From Liolophura sinensis (Eukaryota; Mollusca; Polyplacophora; Chitonida; Chitonidae), in assembly GCF_032854445.1 (NCBI RefSeq), contig NC_088296.1:27461064-27525063 (forward strand): a stretch of DNA of 64,000 nucleotides. The letters are read 5' to 3'. Made by a program: the position numbers and the translations under genes. Each line of letters opens with the position of its first letter. Position 1 is the first letter of the stretch. The notes beneath the pieces are model-generated. The model saw only the letters and a program-made list of their open reading frames with translations, did no database searches and was not told where the DNA came from. Of this stretch, positions 44,408 to 55,958 are shown piece after piece.

Positions 44408-45555
44408 AGTACACGCAACGCTGTGCAGGTGAATGGTCGATCCCTTCAATCGCTGACACACCGCTGTGCAGGTGAATGCTTGACCCTTTCAACCGCTGAC
44501 ACACACACCGCTGTGCAGGTGGCTGTTCGATCCTTCAACTGCTGAAACACCCCTCTGTGCATGTGGGTGCTCGATCCCTTCAACCGCTGACACACACCCC
44601 TGTGCAGGTTAGTGCCCGATCCCTTCAATCGCTGACACACCGCTGTGCAGGTTAGTGCTCGATCCCTTCAACCGCTGACACACACCGCTGTGCAGGTGAG
44701 TGCTCGATCCATTCAATCGCTGACACACCGCTGTGCAGGTGAATGCTCGACCCCTTCAATCGCTGACACACACCGCTGTGCAGGTGGCTGTTCGATCCTT
44801 CAACCGCTGAAATACCCCTCTGTGCATGTGGGTGCTCGATCCCTTCAACCGCTGACACACACCGCTGTGCAGGTTAGTGCTCGATCCCTTCAATCGCTGA
44901 CACACCGCTGTGCAGGTTAGTGCTCGATCCCTTCAATCGCTGACACACCGCTGTGAGGTGAATGCTCGACCCCTTCAACCGCTGACACACACACCGCTGT
45001 GAGGTGAATGCTCGACCCCTTCAACCGCTGACACACACACCGCTGTGCAGGTGGCTGCAATCTCTTCAACCGCTGACACACACTGCTGTGCAGGCGAGTG
45101 ATCGATACCTTCAACCGCTGACACACACCGCTGTGCAGGTGAATGCTCGATCCCTTCAACCGCTGACACACACCGCTGTGCAGGTTAGTGCTTGATCCAT
45201 TCAATCGCTGACACACCGCTGTGCAGGTGAATGCTCGACCCCTTCAACCGCTGACACACACACCGCTGTGCAGGCGAGTGATCGATCCCTTCAACCGCTG
45301 ACACACACCGCTGTGCAATTGGGTGCTCGATCTCTTCAACCGCTGACACACACTGCTGTACAGGTGAGTGCTCGATCCCTTCAATCGCTGACACACGCCG
45401 CTGTGCAGGTGAGTGCTCGATCCCTTCAACCGCTGACACACACCGCTGTACAGGTCAGTGCTCGACCCCTTCTACCCCTGACACACACATCGCTGTGCAG
45501 GCGAGTGCTCGATCCCTTCAACCGCTGATACACACCGCTGTGAGGTGAGTGCTCG
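44408..45555. repeat. ~45-bp minisatellite with AG|GTGAGT in most units, about 25 copies
   Basis: Units read CGCTGTGCAGGTGAGTGCTC then GATCCCTTCAACCGCTGACACACAC. Each places a branch-like CTGAC and a CAG directly before a donor-like GTGAGT or GTGAAT. The flanks carry the same arrangement: TTTTCAG|GTAAGT at 44397-44410 and CTTACCACAG|GTGAAC near 45662. Frames on both strands are open by composition only. Confidence 0.92.
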
Positions 45556-45749
45556 TTTCCTTCACAACTTCAACAGAAAGCGTATATTCTGTATGAGGTA
45601 CATGGAAATCGGCTTTTGGAGAACTTGTTGAAGGACTGCAATTCCTGTGTTTCTTACCACAGGTGAACGATTTTCGGCGGGCAAAAGTCCTTGAAACGAA
45701 GGGTTTTCCAGAGGCAAAACGATCCATTTATGGCAAGGGCACCCTGTCT

Positions 45750-46345
45750 CCATTATCCTTGCCTCCAGGGGATCCTTGCCTCAAGGGGATTCTTGCCTCA
45801 AGTGGATCCTGTCTTCAGGAGATCCTTGTCTCCAGGGGACCGTTTCCTCCAGGGGACCGTTGCCCTGCCTTCAGTGGACCCTTGCCTCTAATGGATCCTT
45901 GCCTCCAGAGGACATTTGCCTTCAAGGGACCTTTACATGTGGATACTTGCATCCACCGGACCCAGGTGGATCCTGGCCCCCAGTGGATTTTTTTTTTGAT
46001 TGGTGTTTTACGCCGTACTCAAGAATATTTCACTTATACGACGGCAGTCAGCATTATGGTGGGTGGAAACCGGGGGAAACCCACGACCATCCGCAGGTTG
46101 CTGAAGAGACCTTCTCACGTACTGCCGGAGAGGAAGCCAGCATGCGCTGGACTTGAACTCACAGCGACCGCATTGGTGAGAGACTCCTGGGTCATTACGC
46201 TGCGCTAGCGCTTTAACCGACTGAGCCACGGAGGCCCCCCCCCCCCCCCCCCCCCCGAGTGGACCCTTGCCTCAAGTTGATCCTCGCCTCCAGGGAACCC
46301 GTGCATCCAGGGGACCCTTTCTTCCAGGAAACTATTGCTCCATGG
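45750..46345. repeat. ~20-bp GGACCCTTGCCTCCAG minisatellite, interrupted by a SINE
   Basis: Degenerate 20-21-bp units run 45750-45985 and resume at about 46258-46345. The unit resembles that at 47090-47475 (GGACCCTTGGCCTTTCATGT). Confidence 0.85.
45988..46257 (-). mobile_element. SINE family 1, full length, young-looking, with a poly-C tract at its head
   Basis: Plus strand: TTTTTTTTTGATTGGTGTTT, GCCGTACTCAAGAATATTTC, the core GACGGCAGTCAGCATTATGG, box-B-like ACTTGAACTC and the head GGGTCATTACGCTGCGCTAG..GAGCCACGGAGG, then about 22 C. It split the surrounding 20-bp array. Confidence 0.93.
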
Positions 46346-46439
46346 GATACTTATGCCACGTGGTGGGTATTTAACCACTCTACATGCTCTAATTTGTAAG
46401 TTTTGACTGTCATTGGATAGTCACACTTTGGCCATTGAA

Positions 46440-47600
46440 AATGCTCACTCATTCATTATTAAAGGCATTACGACATCATGCCAAGATCGGGTGGTTGGTA
46501 TGCCTGCCGCCGGATTAACGCAACAGGAGGTCGCGAGTCGGATGCATTGTCACAGAAACACTATAGCGGGGCTCAGCCTACGCCAGAGAAGTTTTCAGGA
46601 CCTACGGGATTGCCCGTGCTCTGGATGACCACAGGAAACGACCCCTGCGCAAGGTCAGGTGGATCCGTTTGACACACGTCAGAAACAGACGTCTAACAGC
46701 CGCAGAAACCGCTCGTCAGACGAATCATTCCAGAGCACTCAAAAACCGTAAGAAATCTTCTGCGGGAGACTGACCTGCGAGCACTTCGTCCGCCGATACG
46801 TCCGTCAATGACGCCACAACATTGTGAAACAACGTAGCTTTGTCGCCTGTGCTGTCGTTTTGGAGGCGGGTCAGTGATGGCGTGGGGAGGTTTCACATTT
46901 CGCCACTGGACTCCCCATGTTTTTGTTGACGGAAACTTGAATGCTGCAGGTGACCGAGACCACATCCATCAGTCCGTTGTCGTCCCTTCCCTGCAACGTC
47001 ACGCTCCGAGAATCACACTTCAGCAGGACAATGTACGTCTTCATAAGGTTTGGAGGGGGGGGGGGGGCGAGCACTTATGGATGCAACTTTCATCAGAACC
47101 CTTGGTCTTTCATCAGGACCCTTGGCCTTTCATGTGGACCCTTGGCCTTTCATGTGGACCTTGCCTTCATGTGGAACTTTGGCCTTTCATCTGGACCCTT
47201 GGCCTTTATTCCTTGTCCTTTCATGTGGACCCTTGCCTTTCATGTGGACCCTTGGCCTTTCATGTGGACCCTTGGCCTTTCATGTGGAACTTTGGCTTTT
47301 CATCTGGACCCTTGGCCTTTATTCCTTGTCCTTTCATGTGGACCCTTGGCCTTTCATCTGGACCCTTGGCCTTTCATGTGGACCCCTTGGCCTTTCATGT
47401 GGACCCTTGGCCTTTCATGTGGACCCTTGGCCTTTCATGTGGACCCTTGACCTTTCATGTGGACCCTTGGCCTGCAAATTCACCTGATTTAGCACCAGTT
47501 GAGCACGTTGAGGACGAAATGGACTGACGCTTGAGGCGCCAGTGACTCCAGCCCAAGATCTGAGCGGAGATTCAGTAAGCATTCCTTACTCGTCTGTTGA
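46440..47600 (+). pseudogene. Degraded Tc1/mariner-type transposase with internal minisatellite
   Basis: Fragments follow Tc1-type transposase order across several frames. The helix-turn-helix (RVVGMPAAGLTQQEVASRM) is followed by the second DNA-binding part (WIRLTHVRNRRLTAAETARQ), then VRNLLRETDLRALRPP. The catalytic core resumes with GGGSVMAWGGFTFRHW, VFVDGNLNAAGDRDHI and LQQDNVRLHK (second Asp), and ends with WPANSPDLAPVEHVEDEMD (acidic residue after PDLxPxEH). The segment expected between these halves, with the first catalytic Asp (FSDES), is missing. Frameshifts lie near 46490 and 46620 and there are several stops. A 20-bp array separates LQQDN from WPANSPDL. It cannot encode an active enzyme. 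Terminal inverted repeats were not resolved. Confidence 0.82.
47090..47475 (+). repeat. 20-bp minisatellite derived from transposase codons, about 19 copies
   Basis: The unit is GGACCCTTGGCCTTTCATGT. Three units (60 bp) give a 20-residue period (HVDPWPF, MWTLGLS, CGPLAF), open in all three plus-strand frames. The final unit runs without a break into the transposase codons ..DPWPA-NSPDL, where intact relatives have LPWPAxSPDL. Confidence 0.92.
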
Positions 47601-47676
47601 CTTCAGTGTGACGGAGATGAACAAAAACCATCGGCGCTCGTGTTAGACACACCGGTTTATTGAACTTGCCAAGGAC

Positions 47677-47930
47677 CTCCGTGGCCGAGGGGTTAGCACG
47701 CCGGGCGCGGTGCAATCACCCAGGAGCCTCTCGCCATTGCGGTAGCTGTGAGTTCAAGTCTTCGTCTCCGACCGTAAGTGGGGAGATCTCAACAACCTGC
47801 GGGTGGTCGTGGGTTTTCCCTGGGCTCTGCCCGGTTTCCTCCTGTATATCATATGCTGGCCGTCGTCGTATCAGTGAAATATTCTTGAGTAAAACACCAA
47901 TCAAATAAAAATAAATAAATAAATAAAACT
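47677..47930 (+). mobile_element. SINE family 1, full length
   Basis: Head CTCCGTGGCCGAGGGGTTAG, CACCCAGGAGCCTCTCGCCA, box-B-like GTGAGTTCAAGTC, core GGTGGTCGTGGGTTTTCCCT and the tail ACACCAATCAAATAAAAATA. Confidence 0.93.
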
Positions 47931-48699
47931 GTACAGCACTGCTTGTGCAGGTCTCTGCTCATGCAGGTATAGTTTGTGCCTGATATATATGTAATACATG
48001 TTAACAAAAACAAAAAACCTTGAAAACCCGCTTCCCGGTTCCATTGAGGGAGAAGTTTATAAACACATTCCAGCAGGTTTTGCTCAGAAATACCAATTTA
48101 CGTTTCCATGGAGCATTGTTGTTTAGAAATTTCACATGGCAAGGTTGATCTATTTCATTTTGACTGGAGGATGAATATATGCTCTTTAAGATTAATTTCC
48201 TGCTGAACCGAACATAGTATAGATTAGTCTATACATGTAGACACGTCTCCATCCGCGCGCTAGATACATTGTGGAGTGCATGGATGGGACTACTATAGTT
48301 GTAATCCACATTTTTTCTTTCAGTAGCTACAAACGGACGAGTCGTTTTGTATAAAGCATGTAATAAAAACGCATATTTCAGTGTGCGAAAATGACAAAAA
48401 AAAAAACCAAAAAAAAACCAACAACAACAAAGAAATGTGTAACTGCGGTTGTAATGGCTATAACAGTGTTAGTTAAACAACTTTGGCGGTGAATATGTAG
48501 GCCTACTCCGCCTGCTGGGAGTATAAACAACAACATCGCACCATATCAAAACACCGGAGAAATTTCCCATCAAATTTGAAACCTCCGTCGTACCCCAGCG
48601 AGAGCTGGATTCATTCCTGTGACCTCACTGATCCACACGACGGATGGGCTACTTCGAGAACTACCATTTAAAGTAAAAGAAAGCTAGAATATGAACTGC

Positions 48700-48998
48700 G
48701 TTTGTATATTGGTGTCTTACGTGGTAAATAAAAATTTTTCAGTGATATGACAGCCAGGGGCCATTACGAGGTGTACATTTGCTGTGTCTTCTTGTGACTG
48801 GGTTAGTCCATGCCGCCAAAGTGCTGCCTTCACTGAAGTATCATGCCAAAGACACCAGACATGACACCCCATCCAGTCACATTATGTTTACACCAGTCAT
48901 GTTCCCTTGCTCTTACCTCTCACTGCTGAGCGCCAAGCGAGGCAGCAGCGAGTACCATTTTAAGAGACTTTGGTATGACCCGACCCGGAAAATATGAA
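48700..48998 (+). mobile_element. Interspersed repeat family 2, long copy
   Basis: Contains GGTGTCTTACGTGGTAAATA..TTTTTCAGTGATATGACAGC, GCCGCCAAAGTGCTGCCTTC, CACCCCATCCAGTCACATTA, CTGCTGAGCGCCAAGCGAGG and AAGAGACTTTGGTATGACCC, all shared with other copies in the window. Confidence 0.85.
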
Positions 48999-48999
48999 G

Positions 49000-51225
49000 T
49001 AAGTTTCATCATACAGACAACTGAAAACTATGCGTGAAAATATTTTATTTATTTTTTCAGATTTTTTTTTATAAGTGTTGAAAGGCATTGAAATATTTGA
49101 ATACCATGGTGGGTTTTATGAGCCATACTAACGGTACCTAGGAACTTTGACATGACGTCACCCTTTTTTCCTGATGTTCACCAAATGGAAGGATTTCTGG
49201 GGAACATTGTTTCTTCAGTCTTTAACTCATGGATAAAAAGAATTATTCCGACATTCAGTATCGTGATTAGAGTGGGGAAAACTTCATATTACGTCTGAGT
49301 TCGTAAACTCTGATAGTATGGTACATGAGGCCAGCCTTAGAAATGAAATGTTCCAGCTCCTTTAACTCTTTTCACAAAAAAGCTTAAGAAAATAAACGAA
49401 AGTGTATTTATACATAGCTTTATGTGGTGTATTTAATAATACTGAAGCAAAATATCAGGCTCGGCCCAGATTACTTAAGATTGATTATCATCTTTCGCTA
49501 AGTTGAGACAGCATATATTTATGGTCAGAGTTTAGCAGCTTTCCTGTTAGGCCTACACCTCTATATAGTAATCAGTCATTATGCAGACGAATTTGTTGTA
49601 TTAATTGCATGGTATTTATTAATTCGTCGTCAAAAGCTGAGAGGGTACGTGCGCAAACAACTACACCATTACAGGTGTGTAATATCGTTGTGTGTCAATA
49701 TTGAATGTCTGCGTGATGCTTTTTTTCTTCTTCCCATTGAACATTTGAGAGTCTGACTATATTTAGCTGCAATAAATATGTAATACAATAAAGAAAATAT
49801 GAGAGTTTGTAACAGGGCTGTATGTATGGAACTGCACAACAGCATATTTATGGAAGATCATCACTGCCATATTGTTATTGCATCAAGTCAAGTGGTAAAG
49901 TATGGAAGCATAACTGTAACATCACACTAATTGTATACTGGTCTATACACTCACCGACCGGACGAAATGTTGTACAGTTGACTTCACCTTGGGTTTTGTA
50001 TAAAGAAATAAATTCCTACTTGCAAGTAGTAGCTGTATGTCCCGCATGTCTTGGACACCGAAGTTGGCATACGTCATTTTCGTTCACGACATTGAAGAGG
50101 TTCACAACCCGGTTTAAACACAGCCGCGGTGATGTTTACGGGCGAATTCGAACCTTTGGCCTCACTGATCAGCACCGACTGGCCGCATGTGGGGAAACCA
50201 TACGATTAGTGTAGAATGAATCATACAAAGTAGACCTACATTTGAGATCACGCGCCTTTCTACGTGATCCTACGGTACCGAGGCAATCTCAACGGAGGCA
50301 GTAGGTACATGTCTGTTTTAGAATGAGTAGACCTACATATCTTAATCATACATCATACATCTGAGATAGTCCGGTTTCGTACATATAAAATCGGGCCTAT
50401 TTTAGTACATGTAGGCTAGGTAGGTATGAAGTGCATGCAGGCCACGGGATCACGAAGGAGTCTTTGTCTGAACCTCAAAAACAACATATTATGCAAAAAG
50501 TTTGACTTATGTAGGGAAATTTTATTTTCACACAGAGAGTTGTCTGTGTAGGGTGCCGTGTCTGGTGTCTTCGGCACGACGCTTACCCTAAGTCTTCTAA
50601 GTTTTAGGACAGCTATTAGGAGTGTTGAGCGCGGAATATTACATTTCTTTACACGTCTTTTGGAAAAGTAAAGATATTGTTGTTCATTAGATGGTCTAAC
50701 CACGTGAGAAAAAAGAAACTAAATATTCCTGCTACAATTACATGTATATTGGCTAAAATGAGCAGACCAGTATCACAGAAATTAGAAGAAATAGGGTACA
50801 TCAGTGGCCGCAGTAATGTACCGGTAATGCTCATACGTTAATTGTGCCTGAATTAATTTGTGTTTGCGCATCATAGTAAATAGGACAAACATGTTCAACA
50901 TGATCGACATCAGTTCAATATGCAGCTACATTCAATGCCGTTCTAAGGAGAGTTACATCATTGGTAACGTGTGAGGAACGATACCAATTAATGACGTGCT
51001 AGAAATCAACTGAGAGAAAAATATTACCATAACAATGTGTTGCACGTCTAGCTATATACATGTATATGTGGTCATGGAGGCCATTCTTTTCAGTGGAAAA
51101 CTGTTGAGGAGAGAGGCCTAATGAAAAGAAATATCTTTATCCAGTATGGTCAATGTGAGCATGCAGGCTCGCGCGAATAGAAATTTGACGCAGTAGAAAC
51201 AATCAAAACACTGCCACGTGGACCT
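49000..51225. other. Intergenic region upstream of Rab11
   Basis: AT-rich; TGACGTCA at 49153. A 130-codon frame at 49822-50214 overlaps, in reverse, a tRNA-like GGTTCGAATTCGCC segment near 50140-50155, which argues for repeat-derived sequence. A short family-2-like piece (GTGTCTGGTGTCTTCGGCAC) lies near 50550. Confidence 0.4.
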
Positions 51226-51229
51226 GGTC

Positions 51230-51330
51230 GGGTGATGACAGTTACTTGCACTTCCGCCTGCGCGCTGTGACGTCACGCACTGCGCGAAGGGAAGGGGCGT
51301 AAAGGCCGCCATTTTGCCTGTTATTGGTTT
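51230..51330 (+). promoter_or_regulatory. CpG-rich promoter of Rab11
   Basis: TGACGTCA (CRE) at 51268-51275, then GCGCGAAGGGAAGGGGCG and a YY1-type GCCGCCATTTTG at about 51306. The ATG lies about 200 bp downstream. The layout suits a housekeeping, TATA-less promoter. Confidence 0.6.
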
Positions 51331-51517
51331 GTTTTGATACGGCTTTATCGGTCAACATCATCTTTAATTTTGACCAAGTCGTCAAGTAAACAAGTTATTT
51401 GAAATTTCCAATCAGCTCTCTTGCTATTGGGGCCTATATTTGTCGCAGAACTTTGTTGGTTTCGAAGAAAAGGGCAGTTTGTCTGCGGTACCCTCCCTGT
51501 GATATCTACCTTTCAAA

Positions 51518-51557
51518 ATGGGTACCAAAGATGACGAATACGATTACCTCTTCAAAG
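51518..51557 (+). CDS. Rab11: Rab11 small GTPase, first coding exon (rest of the gene lies to the right)
   Basis: The ATG opens MGTKDDEYDYLFK and one base of the next codon, then a donor GTGAGA at 51558. Animal Rab11 proteins start MGTRDDEYDYLFK-V and vertebrate RAB11A has its first intron at this position, so the identification is strong despite only 13 residues. Rab11 directs recycling-endosome traffic and exocytic membrane delivery. Exon 2 would start with the G-box VLIGDSGVGKS; I found no such exon up to 64000, so intron 1 exceeds 12.4 kb. The start context (TCAAAATGG) is good, and the CpG-rich promoter just upstream supports it. Confidence 0.88.
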
Positions 51558-53545
51558 GTGAGATTGACACAAGCTTTAGAGCAAATTTTCTTGCAGGGCA
51601 TGGTAAATCAAAGTCAAGGTAAACATCAAAAATGACACTCTTCGTTGTTGCTCTTGTCACCGTGGTTGCTTTTAAGGAAGTGATTTGTTATGCAGAAACC
51701 CAAAGGCGGAAATGAAGTCTGTTAAAGATACTGCGAGATTTAACAGTTGTACCAAGAAAAGAAATCGACACTTTTTTGTGAATCAAAGGCCTGTTTTCAT
51801 GCCATGACATCGTAGATCGCAGTTTCGTTGTCCTAGATGTTGTAATTTTAACCATAATTCAAACGAGACATAGTTGTCAGTGGTATTTACGACATAAAAT
51901 CATGTATGACAAACTGTCATTGATTTCGGAAGCGTATTTGGTTAAAATGACGATACTCAACGTCGTATTTTATCCATCATGTCTTACTAAGACCCCAGTA
52001 GAAATTTTTAGTTTCACAGGCGTTGTAACTTGTAACAGTTGTGATTGTGGAAGATAAAGGTAGCCCACCACATGTAATCCGGTTCCCAAGGATCAATTGT
52101 ATATTCTGCATTCCACTACAGGGTTTGAAATGTTTGTTTTTAATTTGTGGCCATTGTTCTATTTCGTAGTCAATTTGACTCATTTTTGGGATATTGAAGT
52201 AATGGGGCAACAACATCTTCCAGGAGCCAAACCAGCCATTGCAGCTGCAGCAGCAATTTTAGAAGTAGAAAAAAGAAAAAAAAAACATTGTGAATTTTGT
52301 ACATATTGTTGTAACTAATGGATGCATGGCTTATTTGCATATTTACACAGGAAAATGTAGTTTCAAACCAGGTCTTGAAATTAACACTGGCCCAAGACCA
52401 TAGGAATTTTGTTTTGAACAGTAGAGTTTAAAAACGAAGACTGTAATTTGAGACTGCACACATGAGGGCACATCGTTCATGCAATGCAGCAGCCAGCAGA
52501 GGATGAGGTGAAAGATAAGATAAAATGAGAATGCATAGGGAATAAGAATCCGACATTATAGTTTGTAACACAACTGAACAATGTGCACAGTATATATAAT
52601 TTGTGATCGTCAGCTAAACCTGTTTTTTTTTGTGCAAAGCTGAGTTCTGTATTAACTCCCATGTTATTTAGACAATTTTTTTCACCACAATGTGTAAGCG
52701 TGAGTAAAATGGCAAATGCCCAGATGGCTACAGTCTCGAAGCGAAGCACTTCATGCTTCTGCCAGCCATACAGGCATGAGAATTTTCTGTCTTTTTTTTT
52801 TGGTTGAAAAGATCGTTTCTGAGATTTGTGCAAATGCAAGGAGAAAATTTGGGGTGGGGGAACAAAGTTTGGCAAGAACGGCCGTCATTTAATAATTCAT
52901 TTGACGTACATGTATTTACTCGCGTTGGATGTCTGTGACTTCAGCTGGTCTCTGTGTCGAAAATCCTGTAGTACCATAAACCAGTAATGTTGTCGCGATT
53001 GGCATAAGACTGATGCGAGACTGAACGACACAACTGTGTACCCTTTACACATGTACACGAGACTGTGTGAACAAGATTTTGGTTTTCGGTCGTTGTAATA
53101 CCAGAAGTGGACAATTCGAAGGCCTGAGGCATCATATTTCAGGTACAATAATAATTGATTCTATTATACCACCAGACAGTGTTCCCTTTCCAGGGCTAGA
53201 ATTTAAGCAGAAAGTCTAACGAGCCAGCAGGACGAGTATTCTCAAAGTTCTACTGGTCTGACCGTAGGTTTACTGGTCCTTACAAAATGAAAAGGACACG
53301 CTTGATACCGCCATAACAAGCACTTTAATAAAACGGCTCATTTCTTTGGAAACAAATCATTGGGTGTTACAAGTGTAAGTCTTGCTTGAAACAAAACAAT
53401 TCCTAAGTTTGCATTTACAAATTACACGAGCTCATAAGTACTGTATTTTAGCTTTGGTATGTAAAATGCACTTGCTTCAGCACACGTGCAAACCTTAAAG
53501 TGACAGTTTTGATGCTAACACACCACTTTTACTGACATGAAATTA
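51558..53545 (+). other. Rab11 intron 1, proximal part
   Basis: Begins at the donor. A 73-codon frame ending at 52318 (..GAKPAIAAAAAILEVEKRKKK..) has no splice support. Nothing else is recognised. Confidence 0.45.
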
Positions 53546-53549
53546 GTCT

Positions 53550-53855
53550 GCTTCGGGAGCGGTAGATCCAGGGTCAATCCTGGGTTGAGTGACACCTAAG
53601 ACCTTAAAAGAGAAGTTGTAACTTCCTCCCTTGGTGTTCAGCATGAAGGGGAAAGTGCAACAACTGGTTGACCCGTATTAGTACAATGGCTTAGGCGGGG
53701 TGACTTACTTGCATTCGGTAAGACGTCTCAGAGAAGCAGCACTAGATAAAAGAGCAAGGAGGCACCACGTCCACTCTAAGGATTGCTTCGTCTTCAGATG
53801 ACTGAAAAATGGTTAAGTACGACGTTAAACCCCAAGCACTCGCTCACTTTTAAGA
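53550..53855 (-). mobile_element. Interspersed repeat family 2, longest copy, with tRNA-like end
   Basis: Plus strand starts with GCTTCGGGAGCGGTAGATCC and AGGGTCAATCCTGGGTTGAG, a reversed box-B-like tRNA region. It continues through the core (GTCTCAGAGAAGCAGCACTA, TCTTCAGATGACTGAAAAAT) and ends TACGACGTTAAACCCCAAGC. The tRNA-like end suggests a long SINE. Confidence 0.8.
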
Positions 53856-54924
53856 AATTAATCAAACTTTACACAAAAACTCTATAAAAGTATAAGTCAA
53901 TAACAACCAGGCAAAATTTGTCACTTGAAAAATGCTTGAAACATCCAGTAATACATGTAGCTGATTTTCCCTCATCAGCAAAGCAATTGTCTTGTTATGA
54001 TTAATTAAAACAATGCAAAATCCATAACAAGCGATAATGTATTACTAGTAACTCTAAGCATAATACTTCAGTTATGTCAGCAGACAGTGAGCTGCTGGTC
54101 ATTCAGGTTTAATTGGATAACCCTACGGTGACTGGTCAGTCAATAAATGTCACTTAATGGATGCCTTTATTTTCACACTAAATATGCACAGTCACTACAC
54201 ACAACATTTGTGCTACATTAGTCTACTTAATCGAGGCTTGGCTCCATCTTAGTATCGCCGCATTGTGATGTTGTTGTTGATTTATTGCTGCGGTTAGAGA
54301 CATACATATCAATAATTTGCACAGGCTGTGTGTATGTAATACGATATACATATGGTGAGAGAGGCAGTTTTTTTATCGACTGTACTTGCCTTCCAGTCAG
54401 ATCATTTTTCGGACGCTCCCGATACATGGCTCGGGGGTTTCCGCACATCAAACTTCCTTTTTATAATGATGAAGATTGGAAATCTTCGTACACCGCTCGC
54501 GTCTTTCCCTGTACCAAACTCCGACCAGTGTGGAACAGAATCTCGTCATAATGTGACGAGGGCGACTGCTGTTTTGCAGCAAGCCGCACTCCATGTGCAA
54601 GTGACATTTTTGTTGCCGATGTATGAAGAAAAAAAAATTTCACGTCCCTATTTCTAAAAAAAATAAGACAAAGACTTATCACTGAAAGTGTTTGTATTTT
54701 CTACTGGTCTGTCGGACCAGTGCTTTGCACATTCTTGGATTCTTTAGTAAAACTACCGAAGACCGAAGAATTTCAGCTATGCATCTAGGCAACATTTATT
54801 TACTTTTCATATAATTGGTTAAAAGGTTTAAGTAATTATCATGTCTTTTGATGGACTAACTGTTGAAAGAGGAAAGCAGGATGTGAAGGCTATTGATGGC
54901 AGTGTCAAAAATAAATGGAAAGGG

Positions 54925-55085
54925 AATTGGCTTGATCGCTCTGTGGTCAGCACGTAAGGCTGCCTACCCAGAGGTGCTGGATTCAATTCCTAGTTGGTAC
55001 TGAAATACTGAGCCGTCATCAATTATGTGAAATACTCATTGAGTAGGGCATGGAGCCACAACGGTCAGGGTAATCAAACGCATTG
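54925..55085 (+). mobile_element. Possible third tRNA-headed SINE
   Basis: A tRNA-like head is visible: TGGTCAGCACGTAAGGCTGC (box-A-like) and GCTGGATTCAATTCCTAGTT (box-B-like), spaced as in tRNAs, followed by a tail ending in GTCAGGGTAATCAAAC. Confidence 0.55.
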
Positions 55086-55877
55086 ATGGAAGTAACAACT
55101 GAGAATTTGATAATTGATGTAAAAAATGATTGGTTTTATGTTTTGAATAATCAAGTAAGGTTCAGTAAGATAAGTGTTTTCCTTTCCTCTTTGAGCACCA
55201 AATTCATTTTGATTCATATGATTTTAAGAAAAATTTCATTCAGAAAGAGGGGCCATGCCCTAATTTCAAACATCTCACACATACACGCTCTCGAGTGAGG
55301 CACAAGCACCTTCCATGTTAAGACATTTTGTTTTTTTACCAGTGATTCTCATGCCTGTTCATAGATTTAGCCAGAATTTGAAATCAGACAAGTTTCCAGG
55401 TTTCTCCTAATTTCCCTATCTCCCCTATGTTAATTGTGTCAGAATAGGATGTCTCAAAGACACTGAGACCCCGCTCCCACCTTCCTACCTTCCCACCTAA
55501 TCCTATGCTACCAATCTCTGTGTATTTACATTATGTAGATCACAGTATATTATAGAACAGTTTGAGCATGTTTTGCTGTATTTAACTGAAGCACCAGTTA
55601 ATATGGAGAAAGACCAGTAGATCTCAAGATACTCTAGGACCACTTTCACAAAACTTTGTAAGTCACATTTCTGGGGACTTTTATGCTTGAAATAACGTCG
55701 TCTAGGTTGTTGTGCCATAAGGCACTTACTCTGTTGTCCAAAATGAAGTACCAGTTAGCTGGGAAGAAAATTTATAATTCTGACCCAAAGTGTGACAAAA
55801 TACATCGTAGGACAAATTGCCACTCTGACAGATCAGTTCTTGTGTAGATTTAGTGTTGACAAAATGAGAGGTTTTAT

Positions 55878-55958
55878 GTGTGATCTGTCATGTGTGTTCT
55901 GTCATGTGTGATCTGTCGTGTGTTCTGTCATGTGTGTTCTGTCATGTGTGTTCTTGGT
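55878..55958. repeat. ~15-bp CTGTCATGTGTGTT repeat
   Basis: About six TGTGTGATCTGTCATG-like or TGTGTTCTGTCATG-like units in the Rab11 intron. Confidence 0.8.

Noticed and set aside
52097-52318. Alanine-rich frame (AKPAIAAAAAILEVEKRKKK) in the Rab11 intron
   Set aside because: No flanking splice signals of quality and an A-rich simple tract supplies the lysines.
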